From Coleofasciculaceae cyanobacterium (GTDB taxonomy: Bacteria; Cyanobacteriota; Cyanobacteriia; Cyanobacteriales; Xenococcaceae), in the NCBI GenBank assembly GCA_036703275.1, contig DATNPK010000018.1, positions 1-64,000 on the forward strand: a DNA stretch of 64,000 bases, written 5' to 3'. The translations under genes and the position numbers were made by a program. Below are positions 1-10,322 of the stretch, one piece after another (position 1 is the stretch's first letter; the number at the start of each line of letters is the position of its first letter). The notes under the pieces were generated by a model. It saw only the letters and a program-made list of their open reading frames with translations, had not been told where the DNA came from and made no database searches.

Positions 1-1538
<1,538 letters not shown>

Positions 1539-1578
1539 GTGACTATTGAAACTATTAGCTTAGTTACGGTTTAGTATA

Positions 1579-1620
1579 TAAATAAGCCTCTGCTACTTGC
1601 TTGGCGGGGGCTTATTTATT
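1579..1620 (+). terminator. Rho-independent terminator after psbDC
   Basis: A near-perfect inverted repeat pairs TAAATAAGCC (1579-1588) with GGCTTATTTA (1609-1618), extended by one G-T and one C-G pair and followed by T-rich sequence. It lies about 40 bases after the psbC stop. Confidence 0.85.
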
Positions 1621-1695
1621 AGACGTTGTTGATTTAAAGTTTAATATTTCGAGTAATGATGTTCGCAGCTAAAAGCTATTAGCTTTTAGCTTTTA
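1621..1695. repeat. Dispersed intergenic repeat, copy 1
   Basis: The stretch starting AGACGTTGTTGATTT and ending in the hairpin AGCTAAAAGCT-ATT-AGCTTTTAGCT (about 1668-1692) has a diverged copy at about 5044-5116 on the same strand, with the same order of sub-motifs. A further inverted AACAACGTCT occurs at about 5322. Not coding; function unknown. Confidence 0.6.
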
Positions 1696-1718
1696 TAAGC
1701 AAATAACTTTTTATATAG

Positions 1719-2384
1719 ATGCCAGATTTAGACAAGATTGCTGCTCAGTTGGAAAGTCCTGATTCTAAAGATCGTTTATTGGCTTTGACCTCTTTGAGGA
1801 AAGTTGCACCAGAGGATGCTGTTCCTTTGATTAAAAAAGTTTTAAATGACGAAATACTTCCTGTGCGTTCAATGGCGGTTTTTGCTTTAGGAGTGAAACC
1901 TACCGTAGAATGTTTTCCACTGTTGATCGATTTGTTAGCAAGTGACCCAGATTATGGAATTAGGGCGGATGCAGCGGGAGCGTTGGGCTATCTAAACGAC
2001 ATTCGTGCTTTTGAACATTTGGTTAGAGCTTTTTACGAAGATACAAACTGGCTGGTTAGATTTAGTGCTGCTGTATCTCTGGGTAACTTACAGGATATTA
2101 GAGCGAAAGAATTACTAATAGAAGCCCTCGATAGTGATGAGGTTATTCTACAGCAAGCGGCGATCGCAGCGCTAGGAGAAATTAAAGCCACCGAAGCAGT
2201 AGATAATATTCTTAATTTTGCCGCCTCAGAAGATTGGCTAATTCGTCAGAGAATTGCTGAGGCATTGGGTAATTTGGAGACCGAAAAAAGTATTTCAGCA
2301 TTAAAGTTTTTAGCTAAAGATCTGCACCCTCAGGTAAAAGAAGCAGCGCAGATATCGCTAGAGCGTTTACAGCAAAATAAATAG
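1719..2384 (+). CDS. HEAT-repeat (PBS-lyase-like) protein, NblB-like
   Basis: A 221-residue all-helical protein made of about six HEAT/PBS-lyase repeats of roughly 30 residues; repeat cores such as IRADAAGALGYL, VRFSAAVSLGNL and LQQAAIAALGEI recur. This family includes phycobilin lyase subunits (CpcE/F type) and NblB, a phycobilisome-degradation factor of similar length. The short stand-alone size resembles NblB rather than lyase subunits, but sequence alone cannot fix substrate. It starts at ATG 1719 with no clear SD and lies downstream of the psbDC terminator, so it is probably a separate unit. Its first five residues (MPDLD) repeat the last five of PsbC, at DNA level 14 of 15 bases. Probably cytoplasmic, acting on phycobilisomes. 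Confidence 0.7.
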   Translation: MPDLDKIAAQLESPDSKDRLLALTSLRKVAPEDAVPLIKKVLNDEILPVRSMAVFALGVKPTVECFPLLIDLLASDPDYGIRADAAGALGYLNDIRAFEHLVRAFYEDTNWLVRFSAAVSLGNLQDIRAKELLIEALDSDEVILQQAAIAALGEIKATEAVDNILNFAASEDWLIRQRIAEALGNLETEKSISALKFLAKDLHPQVKEAAQISLERLQQNK

Positions 2385-2459
2385 TTTTTATTTTCTTAAG
2401 TTATTTAGAAAGAAAATGGGCGTTGCATCCGGACGGGATGATTCAAAGGGGGATGGTGT

Positions 2460-2975
2460 CACAATGAAGATAGTGAAGCAAAAGTTTGATTGACAGTTGG
2501 AACATCTCTTCGGATTTGGAATAGCATAAGCTTTTCCTCTTCAAACGAGCTAAGTAATGCCCAAGACGAGTATTTTCATCCCTCAACACGGGGCATGTAA
2601 GTTTTAAGAATTAGATGATCACAATCGTCGATAGAACAAGGATAAACTAGCCATCCATCAGTAACATAAAGAAAAGATTTCCCGCCTCTAATTGTTTGCC
2701 ACAGAGCTTTGAAGGTTCTCGCTGTGCGATCTCCTAATCTCCAAGCTAAAATCCCTAGTGAAAAATGATTAACAACTGTCCATAACCATTTCTTATTTTT
2801 TTTACCTAGGAAAAAGTAATTTTTGGAATCTCTTGAATTTCAGGAGCATTGGGCAAGGCGAGCGTGACGCGGAGCTAGTCCTTTAGGGCACTCTTTACGC
2901 TGGTAGTGTTGTTTGACTCTACGATGACCGTTTTGGCGAATTTGATTAGACTGACAATTTGGACATTTTATTCCT
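2460..2975 (-). pseudogene. IS1 transposase InsA/InsB remnants
   Basis: Fragments of the two IS1 reading frames on the minus strand, interrupted by stops, by a frameshift near 2580 and by a repeat-like block at about 2855-2890 that has replaced the end of insA and the start of insB. The InsA Cys-x2-Cys finger and the InsB C-terminal basic segment remain recognisable. Non-functional. Confidence 0.8.
2855..2890. repeat. CCTAAAGGACTAGCTCCGCG-type dispersed repeat inside the IS
   Basis: Read on the minus strand the block runs CCTAAAGGACTAGCTCCGCG and on into CGTCACGCTCGCC. Related blocks occur at 18016-18070, 39815-39842 and 61259-61350, so this is a family of short GC-richer intergenic repeats in this genome. 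Here it sits where the IS1 reading frame is lost. Confidence 0.65.
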
Positions 2976-3034
2976 CATTATTATCAGATCATCCCGCCTG
3001 GATGCAACACCAGCAAAATTAGTATTTAAGTAAT

Positions 3035-3059
3035 AAAAAAGGTGGGCAATTTGCCCACC
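3035..3059 (-). terminator. Terminator of the transketolase-like gene
   Basis: A perfect nine-base-pair stem, GGTGGGCAA/TTGCCCACC at 3041-3059, with an A-run at 3035-3040 that becomes the U-tract on the minus-strand transcript. It lies 36 bases beyond the stop of the gene at 3095. Confidence 0.85.
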
Positions 3060-3094
3060 AAACAGATTAAGTTAGCTAACGGATCGCAGCTTTA

Positions 3095-5005
3095 TTAGAT
3101 CAATCCTTTAACATGGCTCATAATGCCTTCTGGATCTAATCCTTGATAGGGGAATTGTTCCCAAAGTCCACCACAGCCTTCTTCGTGTACACCAAGATAA
3201 CCATATTTAGGAGTCAAGCCTCGCTCAAGTAACCAAGAACCAAAGCGACTACCCAAACCAGTACGACGATTGAAAGATTCAACTACCAATACGAAAGGTG
3301 CTTGCCCAATTTTGTCGAGCATGTCTTCGTCTACAACGTTGAGAGTAGATTTATTAATTAGACCAACATTAATGCCCTCCTGTCTAAGACGTTCTACCGC
3401 ATCTAAAGAACGATAAAGAGCATCGCCAAAACTGACGATATAGCCTGCATCTCCTTCGCGAACTACTTCATCTTTGTCAGGCGTAAAAGTATAGTCACCA
3501 CCAAATAACTCGTTGCCCGAATCATCTAGGATCATGGGAACTTTCGAGCGGGTAGAAAAGATAAAGCGCATTCCTGGATGATGAAATACCTTTTTCACAC
3601 AGGCACTCATTTGGTTAGCATCAGCGGGGAAGTAGAGACGGGTTTCATAACCATCATCTAGTCCATTGTCGGCAAACATATTGTTGATTCCGAAATGACA
3701 GGTATTATCCGCCATATCGTCGATACCAGCGTGGGAGAAATGACACAGTAGATTAGACTTGTTGAGACGTGCCATTGTGATTTCCGAAATACACATCTCC
3801 AAGAAAGCACTAAAGGTAGCAAACACGCCCTGTTTTCCTTCCTCCATGCCAAAACCAGCAGCAGCGGAAAGGTTACCCCGTTCCATAATGCCAGAGGGAA
3901 TAAAGACTTCAGGATAAGCATCGTGGATTTGTTTAAAACCGCAAGAACCTTCTAAGTCACTATCAATAAAAATAACTTTTGCTTTGCGTTCGGCATCACT
4001 CATTTCCCCAAGTACGGAAACTACAGCGTCACCAAAGACAGTGCGGTTAGAGCCAACCTTATCGGTGACACCCAAGAATTTATAGTCATTACTGGATTTT
4101 TTAATGTTTTTGAGAAAGTCGGCGGCTGCACCTTGTTGATGCTTTTCCAAATAGGCGATCGCTTTATCGACAGCAATCACATCGTGTCCATGAGTAGAAC
4201 CTTCAATCCCATCGATACCAGGACACATGGGACGTTTGTTAACTAACGCAACGGGACCATTACCAGTTACCGCAGCGCACATACGGCTATATAGAGAATC
4301 AAGATCCTCGCCGTCTCCCGTGTTAACCTCTAAACCATGGCCAGTTAAAGTTTTAGCAACATCATAGCCAGGAAGATAATCAGAAGGATGTCCAGCGATC
4401 GTTACATCATTATCGTCGATAAATAGCTTCACGTTGAGGTTTTGCGCTACTGCTAAACGAGCCGCCTCAGCATCATTACCTTCTTGTTGCGCACCATCCG
4501 AACCTAAGCAAACTACTACCTTATCAGGATTAGCCAGTGCTATACCGTTGATGTAAGGCCAAATATGTCCTAAACGACCAGAACTAAACTTAATTCCAGG
4601 AGTTAAACCCAATTCAGGGTGTCCTGGTAGCCTAGAATTAGCACCACGATAGTTAACTAATTCTTCTTGAGGTAAGTCACCATTCAATGTCGCCATCAAA
4701 TATTGAGTGGCGACGCGGTGTCCCGCTTCATCAAAAAAGATGGGTACAAATTTATCAGGCGCACCACGGAAAAAAGCATCCAGGATCATTACTTCAGGGA
4801 CAGTATCAAAAGGTCCGCCAGTATGACCACCAACGCCTCTAGCACCACCAGTAGCGGTAAAGAAAACGATCGCCTCGCGGCAAAGTTGAATATTAGCTTT
4901 TAAAGTTTCTCTCTGTTCGTCTGTCAGAGTAGAATTGCTAGGGTCTAATGCCAAAGGCTTATAAGCACCTAAGTCGATGGGAAAACGAGTAGTTGTTGCT
5001 GTCAT
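3095..5005 (-). CDS. Transketolase-like thiamine-diphosphate enzyme
   Basis: A 636-residue protein with transketolase architecture: N-terminal ThDP pyrophosphate domain, central pyrimidine domain and C-terminal domain. The ThDP/Mg motif is seen as GSDGAQQEGNDAEAA (about residue 180), and the conserved Glu region as FIPSGIMERGNLSAAAGFGM in the second domain. Several transketolase signatures are altered: the usual TGPLGQG loop reads SSGRLGHI, and the substrate-phosphate His segments differ. Transketolases move two-carbon ketol units in the Calvin and pentose-phosphate cycles, but a cyanobacterium normally has a canonical tktA elsewhere, so this is probably a paralog with a different substrate. 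Monocistronic: own terminator at 3035-3059, about 325 bases of upstream DNA. Confidence 0.75.
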   Translation of the reverse strand: MTATTTRFPIDLGAYKPLALDPSNSTLTDEQRETLKANIQLCREAIVFFTATGGARGVGGHTGGPFDTVPEVMILDAFFRGAPDKFVPIFFDEAGHRVATQYLMATLNGDLPQEELVNYRGANSRLPGHPELGLTPGIKFSSGRLGHIWPYINGIALANPDKVVVCLGSDGAQQEGNDAEAARLAVAQNLNVKLFIDDNDVTIAGHPSDYLPGYDVAKTLTGHGLEVNTGDGEDLDSLYSRMCAAVTGNGPVALVNKRPMCPGIDGIEGSTHGHDVIAVDKAIAYLEKHQQGAAADFLKNIKKSSNDYKFLGVTDKVGSNRTVFGDAVVSVLGEMSDAERKAKVIFIDSDLEGSCGFKQIHDAYPEVFIPSGIMERGNLSAAAGFGMEEGKQGVFATFSAFLEMCISEITMARLNKSNLLCHFSHAGIDDMADNTCHFGINNMFADNGLDDGYETRLYFPADANQMSACVKKVFHHPGMRFIFSTRSKVPMILDDSGNELFGGDYTFTPDKDEVVREGDAGYIVSFGDALYRSLDAVERLRQEGINVGLINKSTLNVVDEDMLDKIGQAPFVLVVESFNRRTGLGSRFGSWLLERGLTPKYGYLGVHEEGCGGLWEQFPYQGLDPEGIMSHVKGLI

Positions 5006-5043
5006 GATTTATCCTGTTGTGTGTGAGTAAAGCTGTAACTTAA

Positions 5044-5116
5044 AAGACGCTGTTGATTTGAAGTATGAATTTGCTAATGATAATATTTGTAGCTAATAGC
5101 TATTAGCTTTTTCTAG
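5044..5116. repeat. Dispersed intergenic repeat, copy 2
   Basis: Begins AGACGCTGTTGATTTGAAGT and ends with AGCTAATAGCTATTAGCTTT. It is collinear with the copy at 1621-1695 at roughly three of four bases by eye. Confidence 0.6.
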
Positions 5117-5258
5117 CCTAGTTCAGCGATGTTAATTGAGAAATTGTTATACCTAAATATTAGTATCTAGTTCTATCTTAGGAAATCTGATACTCCTATA
5201 GAGCGATAAACAAGTTCAAGTTTATCGGTTTGTGGTATTTAAGGGAAATTATTTTAAG

Positions 5259-5279
5259 CCCCTCCATTCATGGATGGGG
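5259..5279. terminator. Hairpin, possible terminator of the glycan operon
   Basis: CCCC-TCCAT pairs with ATGGA-(T)-GGGG around a two-base loop. It lies about 50 bases beyond the end of the last gene of the leftward glycan operon (stop at 5331). The following U-tract on the minus strand is weak, so the terminator role is plausible but not certain. Confidence 0.5.
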
Positions 5280-5330
5280 TTTCTTCCCTGCCCCCTGCTT
5301 CTTGTTGACGATCTATTTAACTAACAACGT

Positions 5331-6791
5331 CTATAAGACTTTTTCCGATTTGGCACAAGGATCGCGGAAACCTGAGCGAACGCGGTAGGTATAATTTAAT
5401 TCTTGATGAAACCAAGGAGTGTAAGCAAAGGCATAAGGATATGTATTGGGCAAACAAATCTTATCTCCTGGTTCTATTTTCGCGATAATTTCCCGACTGA
5501 TATAGGTTTGTTTAAATCTTGCCAGAGTATTAAAATGAGGCGCAAGATAAATAAAATTGGTTTTGATACCTACAATAATTAGAGCAATTAAGGATATTAA
5601 CCCGACTCGGCTAGGCTTGATTAACCGATTTTGGTGGTGAGTAACCAGATATAGGTTAAGAGAAATCAACACCATCATCCAGTACAGGAAATATCTCAGT
5701 TCATGGGATTGGGGAAAATTAGCAGCGATCGAAGACATGACTATAACTACTATTGCCGCAACTTTAGTATGGCGATCGCGATTTTTAGCAATTAAATAAA
5801 TTAGCAACAGAACTTGAAACACCACATAAGCCCCAAAAAAACCACCCATGCGATTGCGGTCTGGATTTTTACTATACTGATCGTGATTCCAGTAGGCAGA
5901 ATTGATCTCTAAAATAGAATAAAGCCACCGTTGGGCTGTTGGTGCATCCGCAAGATAGCCAGGAGCATCACTATACATTGGTAAAGCATGATTTAATACC
6001 TGTCCGGCAATTTCGATGCGGACGGGGTAAAAAGGATTACCGTGAATTGCAATATTTTTAATGGGAGTAGCAAAAATTACCAACGAAGCCAGTAAAGCAA
6101 CGGGGATGGATTTTAGTAGCCAGGTAAATAGCTGCTGTCTATTAGTTGAACGCCAACGTAACCAAAGTATTCTTATGGCGATCGCAGCCAAAACGCTCAA
6201 CACCAATGGCTCTAACTGAGGTTTACTATTTGATGAACCTATCCCAGCCAAAAATATTACCCATAAATCTCGCCGACTAGGATTGTCTCGCTGCTGATAA
6301 AGAACATAAGCCATCATAATCATCATGGCTAAGAAAACATTGGCGATTAAGTCCACATAACTATTAACCGCATGAGCCTGAATTAAAGGAACACCTAAAA
6401 GTGCGATCGCCGTTAAGTAATAAGCAACTTTAAAATAAGTCTTGAGAAAATAGGCATACAAAACTAAACTAAAAAATCCGACTAAGTTTGCTCCCTGAAC
6501 TCTTTGGGTAATCAACCAGAAAAATCCTTGAAAAAACTCTCCTAATAAGGGGAATCCCGCAAATCTTGGCTCCATATTAATAAATTCTTCGGCTGGCACG
6601 ATGTTCCAGATTCTAGCGGCAAAAGGAAGATGATAACCCCAGGTATCATAAGTAGGGTCAACATCAATAATGCCCAGGAGAAAAATTGAGATAGTTAGCA
6701 AAAGAGCGATCGCTTTGAGAACAGTTTGTAATCCTAGCCTTGGTTTTTGAGATGGGGAAGTATTTTTATTTTTGATAGTTGAATTTATCAT
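5331..6791 (-). CDS. Polytopic membrane protein, GT-C-like, paralog 3 of 3
   Basis: About 486 residues from ATG at 6791 (an ATG at 6845 is in frame, but the extra 18 residues do not match the paralogs). Ten or more hydrophobic segments; the first lumenal loop carries DVDPTYDTWGYHLPFAARIW, shared with the two genes upstream, which recalls the acidic first loop of GT-C glycosyltransferases (lipid-linked sugar donors). Other shared blocks are ATPIKNIAIHGNPFYPVRIE, GGFFGAYVVF and FPQSHELRYF. It ends the leftward operon. Likely inner-membrane glycosyltransferase or glycan-processing protein; no enzymatic role is proven. A short C-terminus ending CAKSEKVL distinguishes it from its paralogs. Confidence 0.65.
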   Translation of the reverse strand: MINSTIKNKNTSPSQKPRLGLQTVLKAIALLLTISIFLLGIIDVDPTYDTWGYHLPFAARIWNIVPAEEFINMEPRFAGFPLLGEFFQGFFWLITQRVQGANLVGFFSLVLYAYFLKTYFKVAYYLTAIALLGVPLIQAHAVNSYVDLIANVFLAMMIMMAYVLYQQRDNPSRRDLWVIFLAGIGSSNSKPQLEPLVLSVLAAIAIRILWLRWRSTNRQQLFTWLLKSIPVALLASLVIFATPIKNIAIHGNPFYPVRIEIAGQVLNHALPMYSDAPGYLADAPTAQRWLYSILEINSAYWNHDQYSKNPDRNRMGGFFGAYVVFQVLLLIYLIAKNRDRHTKVAAIVVIVMSSIAANFPQSHELRYFLYWMMVLISLNLYLVTHHQNRLIKPSRVGLISLIALIIVGIKTNFIYLAPHFNTLARFKQTYISREIIAKIEPGDKICLPNTYPYAFAYTPWFHQELNYTYRVRSGFRDPCAKSEKVL

Positions 6792-6938
6792 AATTCTTGA
6801 GCATTGCAAGACATGACTGTAAAAGTAAACCCAGATGCAGCCCAATACTTCTAGTCATTTACTTTGTTATTGATTGGTTGAGTTTGAGGTAGCAAGTAGC
6901 AAGTAACTAACAATAGCTAAACCTCATTACTTATTATT

Positions 6939-6976
6939 TGCGTAGCTTCGCGTCCGCTGCTCCGCTTATCCGTGAT
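6939..6976. repeat. GC-rich dispersed repeat between paralogs
   Basis: GCGTAGCTTCGCGTCCGCTG followed by CTCCGCTTATCCGTGATA. The TTATCCGTGA core recurs near 27750. It is noncoding and contrasts with the AT-rich surroundings. Confidence 0.5.
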
Positions 6977-6986
6977 AGACTCATTT

Positions 6987-8513
6987 TTAAGGTTTGATAA
7001 ATTCTGCGGCATTAGGGGGAATCACCGTTAAATCTCCGCAATCTCTAGGGTCTACGGTAGCTTTGATACTGTAGTCATATTCAATTTCGGGATGAAAATA
7101 AGAACTGTAGTAAAAAGCATTGTGGATTTGAGCAAAAGGGACTGAATTGGGATTTGAGATTGCATGACGAGCGATCATACAGGTACGCTCATTAGGAATC
7201 ATCTGATTTAAAAGCTCTGTTTTTACGGTGTTTTTAAGATAAGGTTGAAAGGAGTTGAATACAGGTTTAAGGTAATAGTCATTAATTCTGATACCCATGA
7301 TCGTGCCAAAAAGCAGACAAACTAACCCCAAATATTGAGGCTGCAACCATCTTCTGGCTCGATTTTGCCACGAGGTAACGACACATAAGTTCAAAGATAC
7401 CAAAGTAATCATCCAGAACATGAAATAGCGCAGTTCATGAGATTGAGGAAAATTGGCGGGAACAAATGACACTAGCAAGATAATAGCTAGGGCTGTAGTA
7501 GCATTACTTGACTTATCTTTAGCAAATGTTCGTTTTTGCAGTTGCTCTGTAATAGTTAAACCGATTAGTAACAGCAGATTGAACACCACATAAGCCCCAA
7601 AAAAACCTCCTGCACGATCTAAATGCCGAGGATTGCCCCCATTCCACTGATCTGCTGACCATTGAGGAGTATTTATTTCTAAAATCGATTGCAGCCATTT
7701 TTGGGGTCTATTGCCCTCACTGTAGGTTTTAGGAGTTAGTTGATGATTAAGAACTATTCCGGCAACTTCAATTTTGATTGGGTAAAAAGGGTTGCCATAG
7801 AAAGCCACATTTTTGATTGGTGTAGCAAAGATTAATCCTGATGCGATCGCCGCCAATGGTATAGTCAGCCATAGTTTACCCTGGCCAGCACTAGAATGTT
7901 TGAAGTATAGCCAAATCACTCTAATTCCTAATATCCAATAGAGTAAAAAGATCAGCGGTTGCAGTTGCGGTTTAGTATTTGCTGCGGTGGCTGCACCTAA
8001 AAAGACAATTAATAGTTCCCCCTTTCTCGGTAATTTGGACTGGCGAAAAAAGCTATAGGTCATCATCATTACTATTGCTACACCAATATTGCCTGGGAGA
8101 TCGACAAAGCTAGTCGTAGCATGAGTTAAGACTGCGGGAATAGTAAAAATAGCAATTACTGATAGGTAAAGAGGAACTTTGAAATAGCTTCTCAGAAATA
8201 AAAAATAAATAATTAAACTTAAATATCCTACTAAGTTAGTCGCCTGGATTCGCCCTGTAATCTTCCATAACAACCCCTGGAAAAAATTTGCCAGCAGGGG
8301 GAAGCCATCAAAACGATGCTCGATTAAATTTTCTGAAATAAAAGATTTTTCTGGAACAATACCCCAAATTCTGGCAGCAAAAGGCAGATGATACCAACCC
8401 ACATCATAGTTAGTGTCAACATCAATAATTGCCTTGAGAAAGATTGAGATGGTGATGATTATGGCAATTATACTCAGAATTATTTCTAATACTTGCCTAT
8501 TCTTCTTTAGCAC
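6987..8513 (-). CDS. Polytopic membrane protein, GT-C-like, paralog 2 of 3
   Basis: A 508-residue membrane protein with the same pattern as its two neighbours: an N-terminal membrane helix, a lumenal loop with DVDTNYDVGWYHLPFAARIW, then about ten helices including SFVDLPGNIGVAIVMMMTY and ending with a soluble tail. FATPIKNVAFYGNPFYPIKI and FPQSHELRYFMFWM are conserved among the three. Clear tandem duplication. Context (glycosyltransferases, sulfotransferase, flippase-like protein upstream on the same strand) points to surface glycan or glycolipid assembly. About 140 bases separate it from the next paralog. Confidence 0.65.
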   Translation of the reverse strand: MLKKNRQVLEIILSIIAIIITISIFLKAIIDVDTNYDVGWYHLPFAARIWGIVPEKSFISENLIEHRFDGFPLLANFFQGLLWKITGRIQATNLVGYLSLIIYFLFLRSYFKVPLYLSVIAIFTIPAVLTHATTSFVDLPGNIGVAIVMMMTYSFFRQSKLPRKGELLIVFLGAATAANTKPQLQPLIFLLYWILGIRVIWLYFKHSSAGQGKLWLTIPLAAIASGLIFATPIKNVAFYGNPFYPIKIEVAGIVLNHQLTPKTYSEGNRPQKWLQSILEINTPQWSADQWNGGNPRHLDRAGGFFGAYVVFNLLLLIGLTITEQLQKRTFAKDKSSNATTALAIILLVSFVPANFPQSHELRYFMFWMITLVSLNLCVVTSWQNRARRWLQPQYLGLVCLLFGTIMGIRINDYYLKPVFNSFQPYLKNTVKTELLNQMIPNERTCMIARHAISNPNSVPFAQIHNAFYYSSYFHPEIEYDYSIKATVDPRDCGDLTVIPPNAAEFIKP

Positions 8514-8755
8514 TGATTACTAATTACTAGTTACTAAATATTAAATTAAAGTATGTCAAACCAAGGTAAAAAATTGATTATTTCATCTTAGTTTGTAGCT
8601 TTGTAAGTTTGAATTCACTCTTGAGCGGTTAATATAGCAATTCTCATATTTATAAGTTATAAGGTACACTTCAATTAGGCATGAACCATTAGCTATTAGC
8701 AAAAAACCAGGGGGTCAGACTGTAGCTTATGTGAATGAGAACCGCTATAGCTTGC

Positions 8756-10306
8756 TTAAGAAGATTTATTCAAATAACCAGGAATAATCGTGCGATCGCC
8801 ACACGCTTTTAAATCTAGTGCCGCTTGAACTGAATAATCGTAATCTAGTTCGGGATGAAAATACGAGCTATACAAAAAGACATATTTCAAAGGTGCTATG
8901 GGTGCAGTTTGAATATCTTCGCCGATGTGTTTACTAACTAAGCAGACTTGCGCATCTGGTTGAATTTGCTTGAGAAATCCTGGCTTCACGCCAAAAGTAA
9001 CGTATTTATCTAAGGTTATTAAAGATGGTTTGGCAAAGAACGTACCTATTTTTACCAGAACAATAGTCAGAAATACGGCATAAACTAAACTCACATATTT
9101 GGGCTGCAACCATCGTCCTAAAAGCTGCTGGTTCTTGGGTAAAGAAACTAAATAAAGGTTGAGAGATACTAAACAGATCATCCAGTACATAAAGTATCTC
9201 AGTTCGTGGGATTGAGGAAAATTCAGAGGAACTAGAGTCATGGCGATCGCTGTTAGCACCGCAAACTTTGCTTCCCTGGGGCGATCGTTTTTAGGCAAGG
9301 ATCTATTCTGAATTAACTCTCTAACCAAAAATCCCAAAAGCAGCAACAGATTAAACACCACATAAGCACCAAAGAAACCTCCGCGACGGCTGCGACTAGG
9401 GTAATTACTCCATTGATCGGGTGTCCAAGTTAATGGAGCATTTATTTCTAGTACGGATTTAAGCCAGCTTAGTTGTCTATTTCCTTCCTCAAATGCTTCT
9501 GGATTAAGTTTGTGGTTTAAGACAATTCCCCCTACCTCAATTTTAATTGGGTATAAAGGATTGCCATAGAGAACGGTATTTTTCACTGGGCTAGCGAAAA
9601 TAATAATCGAGGCCAATAGAGCAATTGGCAGGATTTTGAACAGTTTAGTCAGTGATTTTTCTCGCCAATAGAGCCAGCCTAATCTGATGCCGACAACTAT
9701 CAAAATTACGAATACTAAAGGCTGTAGTTGAGTTTTAGTATTAACGGCGATCGCTGCACCGAGAAAGGCAATCAACAGTTCTTGTATCCTGGGCAACTGC
9801 CTATTCTTATAGAAGCTATAGGTCATCATCACCAGTATCGATGTCCCGACGTTACCAAGTAGATCGACAAAGCTAGTACTAGCGTGAGTTAAAACTAGGG
9901 GAATCGAAAATAAAGCTATTACTGAGAGATATAGAGGTACTGCAAAATAATTTCTCAGAAAAAACCAGTAGCCAACTATGCTTAAAAAGCTGACTAAATT
10001 TGTCGATTGCATTCGCCCTGTAATGCGCCAAAAAAAACCTTGAAGAAAATGCGCCAGTAGAGGAAAGCCGTCAAAACGTGGCTCAAACCATTTTTCGTCT
10101 CCTGTAAACATCTCCTTGGGCAAAATTCCCCAAATTCTGCCAGCAAACGGTAGATGATACCAGCCAGGATCGTAGTTGTTGTCGATATCTAAGATTACTT
10201 TGAGAAATACTGAGACGGTTAGAGTTAGCGCAACTATAGATAATATTGTCTCTATTCCCAGTCGTCGCTGTTTTGATCGTTCCTGTTTCGTAGCAAAATC
10301 TAACAT
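8756..10306 (-). CDS. Polytopic membrane protein, GT-C-like, paralog 1 of 3
   Basis: 516 residues, closest in layout to the 6987-8513 protein. First loop DIDNNYDPGWYHLPFAGRIW; then SFVDLLGNVGTSILVMMTYS, ASPVKNTVLYGNPLYPIKIE, GGFFGAYVVFNLLLL and FPQSHELRYFMYWM. The cytoplasmic N-terminus is short and basic (KQERSKQRR). The Asp residues in the first extracytoplasmic loop are the best candidates for catalytic groups if this is a GT-C enzyme, by analogy to PMT/ArnT-type proteins. It starts 16 bases after the flippase-like gene, so the two are cotranscribed. No assigned family name is certain. Confidence 0.65.
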   Translation of the reverse strand: MLDFATKQERSKQRRLGIETILSIVALTLTVSVFLKVILDIDNNYDPGWYHLPFAGRIWGILPKEMFTGDEKWFEPRFDGFPLLAHFLQGFFWRITGRMQSTNLVSFLSIVGYWFFLRNYFAVPLYLSVIALFSIPLVLTHASTSFVDLLGNVGTSILVMMTYSFYKNRQLPRIQELLIAFLGAAIAVNTKTQLQPLVFVILIVVGIRLGWLYWREKSLTKLFKILPIALLASIIIFASPVKNTVLYGNPLYPIKIEVGGIVLNHKLNPEAFEEGNRQLSWLKSVLEINAPLTWTPDQWSNYPSRSRRGGFFGAYVVFNLLLLLGFLVRELIQNRSLPKNDRPREAKFAVLTAIAMTLVPLNFPQSHELRYFMYWMICLVSLNLYLVSLPKNQQLLGRWLQPKYVSLVYAVFLTIVLVKIGTFFAKPSLITLDKYVTFGVKPGFLKQIQPDAQVCLVSKHIGEDIQTAPIAPLKYVFLYSSYFHPELDYDYSVQAALDLKACGDRTIIPGYLNKSS

Positions 10307-10322
10307 TGGGAATAAATATCAG

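Larger units (their letters stand above)
2419..3011 (-). mobile_element. Decayed IS1-family insertion sequence with both ends
   Basis: Bounded by inverted repeats: left GGCGTTGCATCCGGACGGGA at 2419-2438 (extending to 2442) and right, read on the minus strand, GGTGTTGCATCCAGGCGGGA (2988-3011), 22 of 24 matching. Inside, the minus strand encodes pieces of IS1 proteins in several frames: an InsA-type zinc finger (KCPNCQSNQIRQNGHR) near 2900-2970, an InsB piece with VTDGW near 2640, and the InsB tail ENTRLGHYLARL near 2550. A one-base insertion at about 2580 separates the last two, and the centre is short (593 bp total against about 770 for IS1). Flanks give only a weak 9-bp duplication. It cannot encode an intact transposase. 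Confidence 0.85.
5006..5330. other. Intergenic region upstream of the transketolase-like gene
   Basis: Holds the presumed promoter of the leftward transketolase-like gene, a second copy of the AGACG..GTTGATTT repeat at about 5044-5116 ending in an AGCTAATAGCTATTAGCT palindrome, and a hairpin at 5259-5279. No open frame here looks like a gene. Confidence 0.6.
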
